Source: Paenibacillus prosopidis | GTDB taxonomy: Bacteria > Bacillota > Bacilli > Paenibacillales > Paenibacillaceae | Length of the DNA stretch: 64,000 bases | Assembly (NCBI RefSeq): GCF_003337375.1 | Contig: NZ_QPJD01000002.1 | Location: forward strand, 1-64,000 | Direction: 5' to 3' | Part shown: one piece after another, positions 46,507 to 55,749 of the stretch | Numbering within the stretch: position 1 is the first letter of the stretch | Layout: the number at the start of each line of letters is the position of its first letter | Position numbers and translations under genes: made by a program | The notes under the pieces: generated by a model | Database searches by the model: none | The model's input: the letters and a program-made list of their open reading frames with translations, nothing else | What the model was told of the DNA's origin: nothing

Positions 46507-46739
46507 GACCAATTTATAGACAGGTGATGGCGATGTTAGAAAAAAAGGTTTTGCGCTAAAATTATAAAAACAGGGAGGCTGCACGTTAGTGGATAATTTC
46601 AACCTATATGGCCTCCCATAAAAAAGGTTATAATGTACGATCCTAATTTTAGTTGGAACGAAACTTCATATTTCGAGGCTAGCTTAACATCATAATATGA
46701 ACTTGGAACACTATTAGGTTATACATTATTAGGAACAGA

Positions 46740-47185
46740 AAAAATGGGAGTTAACGCATTTTTCCTTCGTAATGATTTAGTGGCTGGTTTCGGATTTGAG
46801 GAATTAACTCCTGAAGAAGCATACCACCCGTTAGCGTATGGTCCATACCCTCCATTTGATGGCCCCTATGTTGAAATATAATGCTATTGTTGGAAAAAGC
46901 TCTTAGGTTACCGAAGTACAGGGCATATGTTGATCGTGACTTTCCATTACCTCCCGCCTCTTCTTTCCGTTATTACTCGATCTGGTCATTGCCGGAATGG
47001 CGGCCATATTCGAATTCTGCTTGCTAAAGATCGTCATTCCCGCAACATCTTTTCTCCAGGAAATATGTTGCGGGAAATAAGTAGAAAGCAAGGCAGCCGC
47101 CGTACTTTTCTTCCCCTGTACATATGTATTTTAGTCCATATTGCCGACATAGTGGGATATATGGGCGATCTCTAGGATCATTGCA
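46740..47185 (+). repeat. dispersed repeat, copy A
   Basis: About 450 bases similar to 56713-57205, at the same orientation. The first part could encode FFLRNDLVAGFGFEELTPEE ending GPYVEI and stop. A second conserved part reads RNGGHIRILLAKDRHSRNIF followed by SPGN. Differences between the copies are partly silent in these frames, hinting that both were once coding. I recognise no family. The preceding 46507-46739 holds nothing else that I can support. Confidence 0.7.
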
Positions 47186-47480
47186 CACTGCATGGGGAGG
47201 GCATATGGATTTTCTCGATGAACATAACAGCTATCCGATCCCTTGCAATTTGGTCCCTGTCACGCCCCTCAGTCATATTATTACGGATATCAGAGCGACC
47301 ATTTGTGGGCTGAAGTGTCCGTCGATCGGCTGAAAGCCATTATGAGACATGTTTTTGAACATTACGAAGAGGCTCGGGCCAAAGGAACGGCTGCCCAGCA
47401 ATCGGCCCAGCAATATGTTTCGCCTGCTCAAGCGGTTCAGGACATCGCTTCGGCTATTCATCGACTTATGGTTCGGTATA
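47186..47480 (+). pseudogene. C-terminal fragment of a GT-B glycosyltransferase
   Basis: AWGGHMDFLDEHNSYPIPCN followed, after a frame change, by SDHLWAEVSVDRLKAIMRHV and QQYVSPAQAVQDIASAIHRL. The WGG-x-x-DF-(M/L)-(N/D)-x-NS pattern is the donor-domain end seen in the intact glycosyltransferases of the island. The N-terminal three quarters are absent. Confidence 0.7.
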
Positions 47481-47580
47481 CGAAACTTATGTACGTTTAC
47501 GCTAGGAAACACGTCAAGGAGACGGCTTTACCCTCGCTCTGCTCCCCCATGACGTCTTTCCTCGCGTGACTCCTCTCTTC

Positions 47581-48231
47581 TTAACTTCTTTTCTTGATAA
47601 TACAAGCTTTACTTATAAAAGTCATGAAGTCGATTTGTTTTTCTATTTTTATTATTTCCGGGTTGGTTGAGTTCTCGTAATTAAGAATAGCCTCCTGAAA
47701 AGTACCATAATCTCTTATAAGATTATTATAATCTATTCTGTTTTTTAAATATTCAATAAAGGGTTGACGATCTTGCCCTGAGAAATAAGGCATATAACTT
47801 GTGTGTAAATCTTCTACTATATAATATCCCCCGGGTGAAACGATCTGAAACAGTTCTTCAAAAGCAATTCTTTGATGATCCCATCGATGGCTGGCATCAT
47901 CGATTATTATATTTATTTTCGGATATTTTATTTTAAAACTGTCTAGTAAATGTTTTGAACTTATGTCTCCAATCTCAACACTTATTCTATCATTTTCTAA
48001 ATTCTTCACGTTAGGATCTATATCTATACAAATAATTTTGGCTTTTGGAAAAAACTCTTCCCACATCTTTAATGAGGCACCCCTGAATCCCCCGATTTCT
48101 AATAAAACAATGTCTTTTTCTTTAAAAGGGTTAAAGAAAAATTCATAAGTTGCAAGATAATTATGACATCGGGAATTTTTGTCGGTGCGATATTTAATAC
48201 CAATTTCATCTAAGCTTTTTCCATTATTCAT
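47581..48231 (-). CDS. class I SAM methyltransferase (demethylmacrocin O-methyltransferase-like)
   Basis: 216 residues from ATG 48231 (GGAGG 8 bases upstream). SLDEIGIKYRTDKNSRCHNY at the N-terminus, then VLLEIGGFRGASLKMWEEFF (SAM-binding), ICIDIDPN, INIIIDDASHRWDHQRIAFE and GGYYIVEDLHTSY (Asp residues that bind a metal in MycE-type enzymes). This group O-methylates sugars on natural products or glycans. The start overlaps the stop of a decayed TylF-like methyltransferase. It is the last gene of a reverse-strand glycan run. Confidence 0.85.
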   Translation of the reverse strand: MNNGKSLDEIGIKYRTDKNSRCHNYLATYEFFFNPFKEKDIVLLEIGGFRGASLKMWEEFFPKAKIICIDIDPNVKNLENDRISVEIGDISSKHLLDSFKIKYPKINIIIDDASHRWDHQRIAFEELFQIVSPGGYYIVEDLHTSYMPYFSGQDRQPFIEYLKNRIDYNNLIRDYGTFQEAILNYENSTNPEIIKIEKQIDFMTFISKACIIKKRS

Positions 48232-48378
48232 TTCATCTTCCTCCAATATACACTATGGTATTGACTCCCCGGGTCAATTCTTATTAGTGGTTCATCTATC
48301 CCAAATCCCCCCCTAAAATCCGTGACAGCAGCGGCACAATTAGGGAGAGCATAATCATCAACTATGATAAATCCTCCT
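48228..48378 (-). pseudogene. C-terminus of a TylF/macrocin O-methyltransferase
   Basis: The frame reads KGGFIIVDDYALPNCAAAVT, DFRGGFGIDEPLIRID and ends VYWRKMK with a stop overlapping the start of the next methyltransferase. GG-x-IIVDDY followed by a C-terminal VYWRK is the TylF/MycF family ending. Everything upstream of it is replaced by a glycosyltransferase fragment. Confidence 0.75.
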
Positions 48379-48547
48379 TTCGTTGCAGAGATTTTTCATC
48401 CTTATCGGAATCCACCTTCATTTTAAAGTTTTTGTAAACACTCATGATTCCGAATGCCCGCCCCAAATTACTGAAATAACCGGTTTGCCCGAGGTCATCA
48501 TTTCCATTTGTCAGCAGCTCCAATATAAAAATACCTGAAGGTAACAC
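48362..48547 (-). pseudogene. chimeric remnant of two glycosyltransferase genes
   Basis: It starts LPSGIFILELL, like the second glycosyltransferase of the module (MVLPSGILWAGP), directly after the 333-aa gene as in the intact module. It then jumps to SVYKNFKMKVDSDKDEKSLQ, the C-terminal segment of the 355-aa genes (VYENFKAKVDFDKEAETLQ). A deletion joined the two. Confidence 0.75.
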
Positions 48548-48555
48548 AATGTTTA

Positions 48556-49557
48556 CTAACTCCTTTTACTTAGATACTGTCTCCATTGTTGTTTTATGTT
48601 ATCTTTTCCAAACAATTGAATCGCTTTATTTCTGGCATTATTGCTGATTGTTTTTGCAAGTTCATAGTTAGTCAATAAACTATGCAAATAAGTCTTTAGC
48701 TCAAGCATATTATCGGAAACGAATCCTTCCTTACCGTTTTCAATAATCTCCTGAATTTCAAATGTCTGCTGTTTATAAAACTCATGATTACCTAGTTTTT
48801 CCCCTATGGAAACAATGGGAATACCGGTCATAAATGCCTCAATAAATCCAAGTGTATAACTCGTGACCTGAGTGCCCGTATAGAAAAAGACGCGGTTTTC
48901 CCGCAACTCTTGCTTTAATTGTTCATAGGTTATTTCCCCTGCGCTTTCGGGCAACCCCTCGTTCCCTGGACCAAACAATTTAACCGGATATCCGCTACAT
49001 GTTTTATGGAATATATCGTAACTGCAATCTATCGCTCTTTGTATCATCCACCGATTCAAAGCCATGATTTGACTCTTGTCCCCAACCCATCCATTATATT
49101 CTGCTGGATCTTTATAAAACCGGATCACCGCATCTTCTCCAATGTAACCGGGGATCATTCTTTCTCTAGGCGAATACCGCACGATTTCCAAACCTTGATT
49201 ACGGTAAGGCTGGAGGACTTGTTCAACCCAAGCGACTGATTGACCGATGGACCGCCATATCACCCGTTTATGCTTTATCTTCTCCCAGTTATTAATAACG
49301 ATTGAGGGTATATGCATAATGATTATTATGTCTTTATCTTTGATCAAATCAGGATGCAGATCATCTTTGGGGGATTGGTCAACCAAACTCGCGAAATGCG
49401 GGTCATAGGACATTTCAGGAATAGGCGGCCGGTTTTCACTTCCTAAATGCGGACGGCAATATGAACCATGAGAAAAACATTCGTATCCTAATTCAGTAAA
49501 AATTTTCAACTCATCATACTCTAATACATCATGCACCGACACATATAAAATACGCAT
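48556..49557 (-). CDS. 333-aa glycosyltransferase, GT-B type
   Basis: Intact copy, very close to the one at 62278. It opens MRILYVSVHDVLEYDELKIF. The C-terminal donor domain has VTSYTLGFIEAFMTGIPIVS, IGEKLGNHEFYKQQ, EIIENGKEGFVSD and a final coiled tail, the Glu-x7-Glu-like region of GT-B enzymes. No membrane segment. The substrate is unknown. It is preceded by the same roughly 120-base leader as the copy at 62278, so regulation is probably shared. Confidence 0.82.
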   Translation of the reverse strand: MRILYVSVHDVLEYDELKIFTELGYECFSHGSYCRPHLGSENRPPIPEMSYDPHFASLVDQSPKDDLHPDLIKDKDIIIIMHIPSIVINNWEKIKHKRVIWRSIGQSVAWVEQVLQPYRNQGLEIVRYSPRERMIPGYIGEDAVIRFYKDPAEYNGWVGDKSQIMALNRWMIQRAIDCSYDIFHKTCSGYPVKLFGPGNEGLPESAGEITYEQLKQELRENRVFFYTGTQVTSYTLGFIEAFMTGIPIVSIGEKLGNHEFYKQQTFEIQEIIENGKEGFVSDNMLELKTYLHSLLTNYELAKTISNNARNKAIQLFGKDNIKQQWRQYLSKRS

Positions 49558-49680
49558 GATCCCATTGCCTTCTTTCTATCTGTTCTCTTTAAGCAGCAAT
49601 ACTCATACAAAAATGCATGACTTTAGAGGTTGTGTTTTCCAATATTACCCAAAAAATGGACTAAATTATTCTGGATGTTT
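49558..49680 (-). repeat. conserved leader of the 333-aa glycosyltransferase, second copy
   Basis: Read on the reverse strand this closely matches 62155-62277: AACACAACCTCTAAAGTCAT, then TGTATGAGTATTGCT, then AGAGAACAGATAGAAAGAAG before the ATG. It carries the ribosome site and presumably the promoter. Confidence 0.85.
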
Positions 49681-49729
49681 ATTTGTGTGGATTCTCAAAT
49701 AGCTTCTATGATTCTTGGATTTATTTCTT

Positions 49730-50797
49730 TCATTTCAAACCTTGTATAAAATTTTGAAGAGCATTTGCTTCCTTGTCGAAATCCACCTTCGCTTTAAAGT
49801 TCGTGTATACATTTTGACATAAAGTTGTATAACGCTTTTCATCCGAATAGTAAAGGATTTTGTTTACTATCTCATGAGGGTTTAATCCGTCTATGGCAAG
49901 GCATGTTTCGCCGTCTATCATGAGCTCTTTTCCAAGCTTGTCATGGTAGTATTCCATCTTTACAATCATTGGTCGGGCGACCGCCGCTGTGTTATAGATA
50001 ACATGGCCATATCCATCCCCTCCATACTTGGTATGCCAAATAAAGCGGGCTTCTCTCATTTGCGCGGCTAATTTATCGTGGCCATCCACTCGTCCGTCAC
50101 GGCACAAAAAGCCAGTGCTCTTAAAAGTCCAAGCGGGCATCAGCTTTTCTACCGTCTCAAATAACTCCCAATCGGTGGCATAGCTCTCGACTAAGTTGAA
50201 ACAATTTATAAAGGAATAAATGTTTTGGTTGGGGTACGAATAATCAGGGTAAAAAACAGAAAGATCAAATTCTTGATGGTAAGAAATAAAATGTATGTGC
50301 TCCGGCACGCCTTTTATGATCGCGCTTGCCATAACATTTCGCGTAAGTCCGGCTTCAATCGGCCAAGCATTGCCAATTTGATAGATTAACTTTGGTTTAT
50401 TAGGGTGACTCTCACAAAGGTGAGAAAATGGTTCAATGTGCTGGGGAAGAGAAGCAATAACGATATCCACAGGCATTTGAAAGAAAACGTCCAGGGTAAT
50501 GCCCTTATTAAGGAAGCCGCTATTATCTTGGAATAAAAAAACCTGATTATTAGTAGTCTTTAATCCATCAATACTGTAGTAACCAACAACCGAATTTAGA
50601 TCCGGATCGCCAATGATCAGGTACTGTTTAACTTTGTCCGGATTGTCTAGTATCTTCCAAAAACCTTGTCTGTACCAATCGACGCCAATTGGTCGAAAAA
50701 CACTGCCGCCAAGCCGCTTTTCAAATAACAAAATCAAACTATATAAAAGAGAAGCGTGATGAAAGTCGGTAAAAACAATAGGGGATTGGAAATTCAT
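49730..50797 (-). CDS. glycosyltransferase-like protein, 355 aa
   Basis: 355 residues, tandem paralogue of the next gene and separated from it by 2 bases. N-terminal PIVFTDFHHASLLYSLILLF, centre KPKLIYQIGNAWPIEAGLTR and HFISYHQEFDLSVFYPDYSY. C-terminal GGDGYGHVIYNTAAVARPMI, then DGETCLAIDGLNPHEIVNKI, look like a GT-B donor domain (GYGHVIYNTAA in the place of the EAMA-type motif). I cannot name a family with certainty. Probable operon with its twin. Confidence 0.65.
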   Translation of the reverse strand: MNFQSPIVFTDFHHASLLYSLILLFEKRLGGSVFRPIGVDWYRQGFWKILDNPDKVKQYLIIGDPDLNSVVGYYSIDGLKTTNNQVFLFQDNSGFLNKGITLDVFFQMPVDIVIASLPQHIEPFSHLCESHPNKPKLIYQIGNAWPIEAGLTRNVMASAIIKGVPEHIHFISYHQEFDLSVFYPDYSYPNQNIYSFINCFNLVESYATDWELFETVEKLMPAWTFKSTGFLCRDGRVDGHDKLAAQMREARFIWHTKYGGDGYGHVIYNTAAVARPMIVKMEYYHDKLGKELMIDGETCLAIDGLNPHEIVNKILYYSDEKRYTTLCQNVYTNFKAKVDFDKEANALQNFIQGLK

Positions 50798-50799
50798 AA

Positions 50800-51864
50800 C
50801 TAATTCAATCCTTTTATAAACTTTTGAAGAGTTTCTGCTTCCTTATCGAAATCGACCTTCGCCTTAAAGTTTTCGTATACATTTTTGCATAAAGTCGCAT
50901 AGCGCTGGCTATCCGAATAGTAGAGGATTTTGTTTACCACCTCTTGAGGGCTTAATCCATCTATGGCAAGGCATGTTTGCCCGTCTATCATGAGCTCTCT
51001 TCCAAGTTTGTCTCGGTAGTATTCCATCTTAACAATCATCGGACGAGCCACAGCTGCAGAATTATAGAGAACATGACCGTACCCGTCCCCGCCTTTTTTG
51101 GTATGCCAAATAAAGCGGGCCCCCCTCATTTGTTTAGCTACTTCGTCGGTACCGCTCGCGCATCCGTCACGGCATAGGCCTCCATAACTTTTAAAATTCC
51201 AATCAGGCATAAGCTTTTCTACTGACTGAAATAATTTCCAATCGGAGGCAAAGGCATCGATTGTGTTTAAACAATGAATGAAGGAATAAATATTCTGCTC
51301 TGGATAAGATAAGTCAGGGTAAAAAACGCTTAAGTCAAATTCCTGATGATTCGAAATAAAATGGATGTCTTTTGGGATGTTGTGTATTAAAGCACTTGCC
51401 ATAACGTTTGGCGCAAGTCCGGCTTCAGCAGTCCAGGCGTTTCCAATTTGGTAGATCAACTTTGGCTTATTGGGATGATTTTCGCAAAGACGGAGAAATG
51501 GTTCGATATGTGTCGGAATCGAAGCAATTACAATATCAACCGGCAATTGGTAGAAACCATCTAATGTAACAGCTTTGTTGGTGTGCCCCAATATATTCTT
51601 ATTCTGGCATAAATAAACCGGGTTGCTAGTACTCTCCGCATTTTCATTGAATTTTGATGAACCGTCGGGAACTGCCCGATCAAAGTTTAAATACTGTTTA
51701 ATAATTTCCGGACTGTCGGAAACTTTCCAAAAACCATGGGTATACCAATCTGTACCAATAGGCGTAAATATAGTACCGCCTAAACGCCCTTCAAACAACA
51801 AAATAAGGCTATACAGTAGTGCATTGTGATGAAAGTCGGTAAAAACAATTGGTTGTGAATACAT
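50800..51864 (-). CDS. glycosyltransferase-like protein, 354 aa
   Basis: 354 residues, homologous along its whole length to the 355-aa gene downstream: PIVFTDFHHNALLYSLILLF, RLGGTIFTPIGTDWYTHGFW, NHQEFDLSVFYPDLSYPEQN, GGDGYGHVLYNSAAVARPMI and VYENFKAKVDFDKEAETLQK. The middle (about 75-100) differs most, which may reflect acceptor specificity. A further fragment of this family lies at 54346-54470, so it has been copied at least three times here. Confidence 0.65.
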   Translation of the reverse strand: MYSQPIVFTDFHHNALLYSLILLFEGRLGGTIFTPIGTDWYTHGFWKVSDSPEIIKQYLNFDRAVPDGSSKFNENAESTSNPVYLCQNKNILGHTNKAVTLDGFYQLPVDIVIASIPTHIEPFLRLCENHPNKPKLIYQIGNAWTAEAGLAPNVMASALIHNIPKDIHFISNHQEFDLSVFYPDLSYPEQNIYSFIHCLNTIDAFASDWKLFQSVEKLMPDWNFKSYGGLCRDGCASGTDEVAKQMRGARFIWHTKKGGDGYGHVLYNSAAVARPMIVKMEYYRDKLGRELMIDGQTCLAIDGLSPQEVVNKILYYSDSQRYATLCKNVYENFKAKVDFDKEAETLQKFIKGLN

Positions 51865-51963
51865 TTCTCCACCTCAATATTTTTATATTGATCGAATACC
51901 CTCTTTTGTTACACCCCTTTTTACAATGTTATGCAGGCAACAATGTTTCGTTGAGTGTGACAA

Positions 51964-52998
51964 TTATACACGTATCTGAGAATACCTTTCTTTTACATTC
52001 TTAATATTCTCTTCGCTTAAATCAAATTGTTTTATTAATTGCCTAATCGCTAAATTATAAGCATCCGCAAAATCATTTAACTTACCTGCTTCCCGATGTT
52101 CGTAAAAAGTTTTCCACCAATACACTTTATTTTCATAACGTTTCTTTTCTACTTCTCTAGACCAGTTTTTTGGTATTTTCGTGGCCGGTTTTGGTGGGTC
52201 TATCTTACGCCGGGTTAATGGGCGGCCGTTTTGATCTTGTAGTAAACTTGTGATACCTCCAGATAACCCATTTATATGTGTCCAGGGGGCGTCAATGGGA
52301 AGCTGGCGATCTTGATACGCTAAGATATCACCAACATGTTGATCAACATAAAATATTTTGCCGTGAAATTTTGCATAAAGTTGTAGTGAAGTATTAACAA
52401 AGGTATCACTAGCCTGATCAGTTTTGCACACGTAGTCTAACGGTTCTATCTTTTCACCGGCGCTCCATCTCCTACTACCAAAATTACGGTCAGTGGATAA
52501 AAGATGTTTTGTATAGGTAAATAAGAAATTCGGCCACAATCCGGGAAAGGTACACCCCCACTTCTTGCGGGCTTGCTCAACTATTTCTTGCGAACAAAAA
52601 CCACGTAGGGAGCCTACTACTTCATATCCTTCTTCTTCAATTTTTTTAAAATAAGAATCAACTACCCCCGGTTTGAATATAATCGCGTCTTCTTCGATTA
52701 ACATCACCATGTCTTCTTCTACTAACTCCAGAGCCAAATTTATAGCTTGACCTTGTTGCATTTGTCTTTTATGATGTTCTAGTTTAATCTTAGAATTTCG
52801 GCTACAAAGATCCACTATATACTGAATGACATCATCTTCAACAGTGGAATTTAAGCAGATATAAAGTCTGTCGATTTCATTACCCCATACTTTATTGAAG
52901 AACTTTAACCAATAATTCAACAAAAAAGGGTCGCCACAATATGGGAGTATTGCTGCCCGTGACCCCCTATTTAATGATTTTTTGTTCGAATTTTCCAT
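51964..52998 (-). CDS. glycosyltransferase-like protein, GT-A fold
   Basis: 344 residues. AAILPYCGDPFLLNYWLKFF and RLYICLNSTVEDDVIQYIVD followed by QQGQAINLALELVEEDMVML and IEEDAIIFKPGVVDSYFKKI resemble a family 2-like GT-A transferase, with EEDA as the metal/nucleotide-binding DXD-like motif. YEVVGSLRGFCSQEIVEQAR and the C-terminal helices complete it. A fragment of a homologue (DLMLIEDDCFVFKPGQ) lies just downstream of this gene's start at 53138-53358. Likely donor and acceptor are unknown. Confidence 0.7.
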   Translation of the reverse strand: MENSNKKSLNRGSRAAILPYCGDPFLLNYWLKFFNKVWGNEIDRLYICLNSTVEDDVIQYIVDLCSRNSKIKLEHHKRQMQQGQAINLALELVEEDMVMLIEEDAIIFKPGVVDSYFKKIEEEGYEVVGSLRGFCSQEIVEQARKKWGCTFPGLWPNFLFTYTKHLLSTDRNFGSRRWSAGEKIEPLDYVCKTDQASDTFVNTSLQLYAKFHGKIFYVDQHVGDILAYQDRQLPIDAPWTHINGLSGGITSLLQDQNGRPLTRRKIDPPKPATKIPKNWSREVEKKRYENKVYWWKTFYEHREAGKLNDFADAYNLAIRQLIKQFDLSEENIKNVKERYSQIRV

Positions 52999-53137
52999 AA
53001 ACCGCGCACTCCTATCTCTTATATGAATTCAAATTATTTACCAGTAAAAACTCATTGAGACAAATATATAATTATCATCCTTACTAATAAACCCTGAACC
53101 CTTACTTTGCTGCACCTCCTTATCGGTTTGTTATATG

Positions 53138-53358
53138 TTATGAATCGCCTAGTCCTTCAAAATTCAATCCCCATAGCTCTGTTGCCCTGTCAAGGATTTC
53201 CTTGCTGCATGATTACCCGTTTACTTCCGACTACATCCACATGACCTTGCTCAAGCACTGAAAAGCACTTGTCTATTTGACCAGGCTTGAATACAAAGCA
53301 ATCGTCTTCTATAAGCATCAGGTCCTCTGCCCGGAACTAGCAATCTCAATACATAGCA
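53138..53358 (-). pseudogene. fragment of a GT-A glycosyltransferase
   Basis: The frame gives AEDLMLIEDDCFVFKPGQID, KCFSVLEQGHVDVVGSKR, then after a break EILDRATELWGLNFEGLG and stop. It aligns with residues about 90-160 of the neighbouring 344-aa protein. Both ends are missing and at least two frame breaks are present. Confidence 0.8.
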
Positions 53359-54036
53359 TTATATCCACTTATAGTCAGATGGATGCGTTTTATAAAACCC
53401 TGCTAGACCACGAGGTGTTGCAAAATGGAATGGTCTTATTTCTTCGTATTTAACTAAACTAACTATTTCTCCTGGAATCTCCCCCCAAGGCCAATAGGGT
53501 TGATTGGGAATGCCTGGAACGTCTTTCACTTCTTGTCCTAGATGCCTGTGGAGGTCATGGATAAAAATAAATCCACCCTCTTCTAGGTAGTCGTAGAATT
53601 TAATAAACTCCGCAAAGCGTGTTTGTGGCTCTGTATCCAGCAAGATCAGCTTATATTTCTTCTCGCCTGGGTCAAAATCTTTGACATCTTTACAATATAA
53701 ATTCACTTGATTTTGTAAGCCCATTCGATGAATTCGCTCAACTGCATGTTCATGAATAGGTCTCAAAAATTCAATGGTATCAAGTTTACCCTTACCATTG
53801 TCTTTGAGTGCCATGCCCATATAGGAGGCACCTGTTGCATAGTGGGTGCCTGTCTCAAGTACCCATTCAGGCTTTAAAAGCCGGACAAACCCATAGAGAA
53901 ACTCACCTGTTTCACACTCAATACCACCAGAATTGAATGCGGAATACAGTTTTGCTTCCTCTACACCTACCCATTCAGACTCACTATGGAGCTTGAGGGT
54001 TGGATCGAGAGATAATAATAGGTCAGTTGTGTTCAT
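53359..54036 (-). CDS. class I SAM-dependent methyltransferase
   Basis: 225 residues. FVRLLKPEWVLETGTHYATG is motif I, LDTIEFLRP and VNLYCKDVKDFDP the following strands, and YKLILLDTEPQTRFAEFIKF with GGFIFIHDLHRHLG the DXXD/post-III region, as in Methyltransf_24-type O-methyltransferases. The ATG overlaps the stop of a fragment upstream (ATGA), so it was once translationally coupled to another glycan gene. Acceptor unknown; probably a sugar hydroxyl. Confidence 0.8.
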   Translation of the reverse strand: MNTTDLLLSLDPTLKLHSESEWVGVEEAKLYSAFNSGGIECETGEFLYGFVRLLKPEWVLETGTHYATGASYMGMALKDNGKGKLDTIEFLRPIHEHAVERIHRMGLQNQVNLYCKDVKDFDPGEKKYKLILLDTEPQTRFAEFIKFYDYLEEGGFIFIHDLHRHLGQEVKDVPGIPNQPYWPWGEIPGEIVSLVKYEEIRPFHFATPRGLAGFYKTHPSDYKWI

Positions 54037-54345
54037 TTACTTTTCTCCTTTTTAAGTTCCTTAATCATTAAATCAAGATCAGCTTTCATTTGTTCTGCAT
54101 ATTCGATAGCATCATCAGTTAGTCCTTGAGCATACTTGCTGTGTGAAAAAAGGCCGTTCTCAAACGAATGCACCGTTGCTGAAAATTTTAAAAAAAGTTC
54201 TGTGTCGATCTGCTCATAATAAATTCCACCATTCGATGAGCTCATATTAAAGTATGCGGCACAGAGAGCAAACGAAAAAATAATTAAGTCCAATTTTTGG
54301 CAATATTGGGAAAGACAACCTCTTAAGTCGTGCATTTTGTTTGGA
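54033..54345 (-). pseudogene. fused remnants: methyltransferase start and leader, plus an unknown C-terminus
   Basis: 54246-54345 matches the leader region found at 62127-62225. 54141-54245 is the first part of the CmcI-like methyltransferase gene, in a broken frame. At CACAGCAAG the sequence switches to a different C-terminal piece, YAQGLTDDAIEYAEQMKADL, DLMIKELKKEKSK, whose TGA overlaps the next methyltransferase. A 122-residue frame crosses all three pieces but is a product of the rearrangement. Confidence 0.75.
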
Positions 54346-54470
54346 ATAGGAAAAGTCAGGGTAAAAGACGGAGAGATCAAATTCTTGATGGGCTGTACCA
54401 ATCGACGCCAAATCGGTCGAAAAACGCTGCCGCCAAGCCGCTTTTACCTGCTTATTTTTTACATCTATCA
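54346..54470 (-). pseudogene. fragments of the 355-aa glycosyltransferase-like gene
   Basis: Two short matches to the 49730/50800 gene family (HQEFDLSVFYPDFSYSKQN and, in another frame, RLGG-x-VFRPIGVDWY) lie side by side in scrambled order. 54471-54605 holds nothing that I recognise. Confidence 0.7.
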
Positions 54471-54605
54471 ACCAGAAATAAATATTGGCATGATGCCGTT
54501 CAACTCCCTTCGAGTTTTACTGGATAACATACACCTCGATGAACGCTTTTCATCAAAAATGAACACCCCACGCGTTGTATATCAGATAGGAGCAACCGAA
54601 AGCGC

Positions 54606-54950
54606 AAACAGGCGCTAAAATCCAAAGAAGCAGCATTTTCACTACAATTTTGGCCCCTAAAGTTGGCAAAACTCCATTGCGTGCAGCATCCATGCCCCAG
54701 ATGCCGGCAACGGACAGATGTACAGTTGCTGACGGAATGCCAAGCAGGGACAGAACAGCATCAACGTGGCATTGATAAACAATATCCGTGAGGTTGAAAC
54801 AATATCGGGCTGCGTATGCCTGACAACTTTTCTGATAATAGCAAGCGAGACGGTCAGTATTCCCGCACCGACGAGAGGGCCTATTGCATTAGCGGTATTA
54901 TTCGCTCCTGTAGCATAAGCCAGGTACGCTGCAGTACCGATGGAGAGCCG
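54606..54950 (-). pseudogene. PiT/CysP-type sulfate or phosphate permease fragment
   Basis: The reverse strand reads GTAAYLAYATGANNTANAIG, PLVGAGILTVSLAIIRKVV and, in other frames, the LGIPSATVHLSVAGIWGMDA-like continuation. GAN(N/D)-x-AN-x-IGP is the signature of the PiT family, which includes the B. subtilis sulfate permease CysP. It ends exactly where cysC ends, so a sulfate uptake gene probably once stood next to cysC. Both ends and several frames are lost. Confidence 0.75.
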
Positions 54951-55490
54951 TCATGGTCGTTCCAACGTAATATACCGGTGCTGCTTTAAATATTCAATAA
55001 TTTTGGCTGCACTTTCAACTGGTTCTTCGATCTCAGTATCCAGGGCGATATCCGGGTTGTCGGGCTCTTCGAAGGGATCGGAAATGCCGGTAAAACCGGG
55101 GATTTCTCCATTCAAAGCTTTCTTATATAACCCCTTCACGTCCCTGCGTATGCATTCCGCCAAGGAACACTTTACAAACACTTCAATAAATGAACCGATC
55201 TCCTGACGACAGTAATCTCGCATTTGCCGATACGGAGATATAAAGGATGCCAATACAATAACATCGTTACGGGTAAGCAGTTTAGCTACAAATGCAACTC
55301 TTTCAATGTTTTTTTGCCGATCTTCTTTTGAAAAACCCAAATCTGCCGTAAGATTCCTACGGACAACATCGCCATCAAACGCCTCTACCCGTATTCCTGA
55401 TTCGATTAGTTTTGTCTCTACCAAACGGCTGATTGTCGTTTTCCCGGCGCCGGACAGACCGGTAAACCAGACGGTAACACCTTTTTGCAA
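54951..55490 (-). CDS. cysC: adenylyl-sulfate kinase
   Basis: 179 residues, start TTG with GAGGTG 7 bases upstream. The P-loop GLSGAGKTTISRLVE (about 10-24), FDGDVVRRNLTADLGFSKED, VLASFISPYRQMRDYCR and SDPFEEPDNPDI are the standard CysC signatures. It phosphorylates adenosine 5'-phosphosulfate to PAPS. No sulfate-assimilation genes (sat, cysH) are here. Its place in a glycan island, 2 kb from a PAPS-type sulfotransferase, suggests that it feeds sulfation rather than cysteine synthesis. Confidence 0.92.
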   Translation of the reverse strand: MQKGVTVWFTGLSGAGKTTISRLVETKLIESGIRVEAFDGDVVRRNLTADLGFSKEDRQKNIERVAFVAKLLTRNDVIVLASFISPYRQMRDYCRQEIGSFIEVFVKCSLAECIRRDVKGLYKKALNGEIPGFTGISDPFEEPDNPDIALDTEIEEPVESAAKIIEYLKQHRYITLERP

Positions 55491-55749
55491 GTCGGATCAC
55501 CTCGATTGAAATATGATGATTTCGCTGCTTCCATTATATGCAGTCATAAATCTTAGGTATGGGTAAACCTAGCATAATAAAAAAAGTTTTCATTCATCCG
55601 GTAAAATAATAGGGCGGCGATATTTGCTTAATTAACGCTCATATACAATATACTTCATGACACGGAAACGGTATCTTGTTTATTCCCAACATCCACCAGA
55701 TACAAGCCGCGATCAATACAATCAGATACCAATAACGGCATGAAGCAAT

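Noticed and set aside
54033..54401. 122-residue frame as a real gene
   Set aside because: It joins three unrelated pieces (leader, methyltransferase start out of frame, unknown C-terminus). Only its last 35 residues look like true coding sequence.
55500..55749. Short hydrophobic frame with many Trp residues
   Set aside because: No ribosome site, no start codon in good context and no family; left as unassigned sequence.
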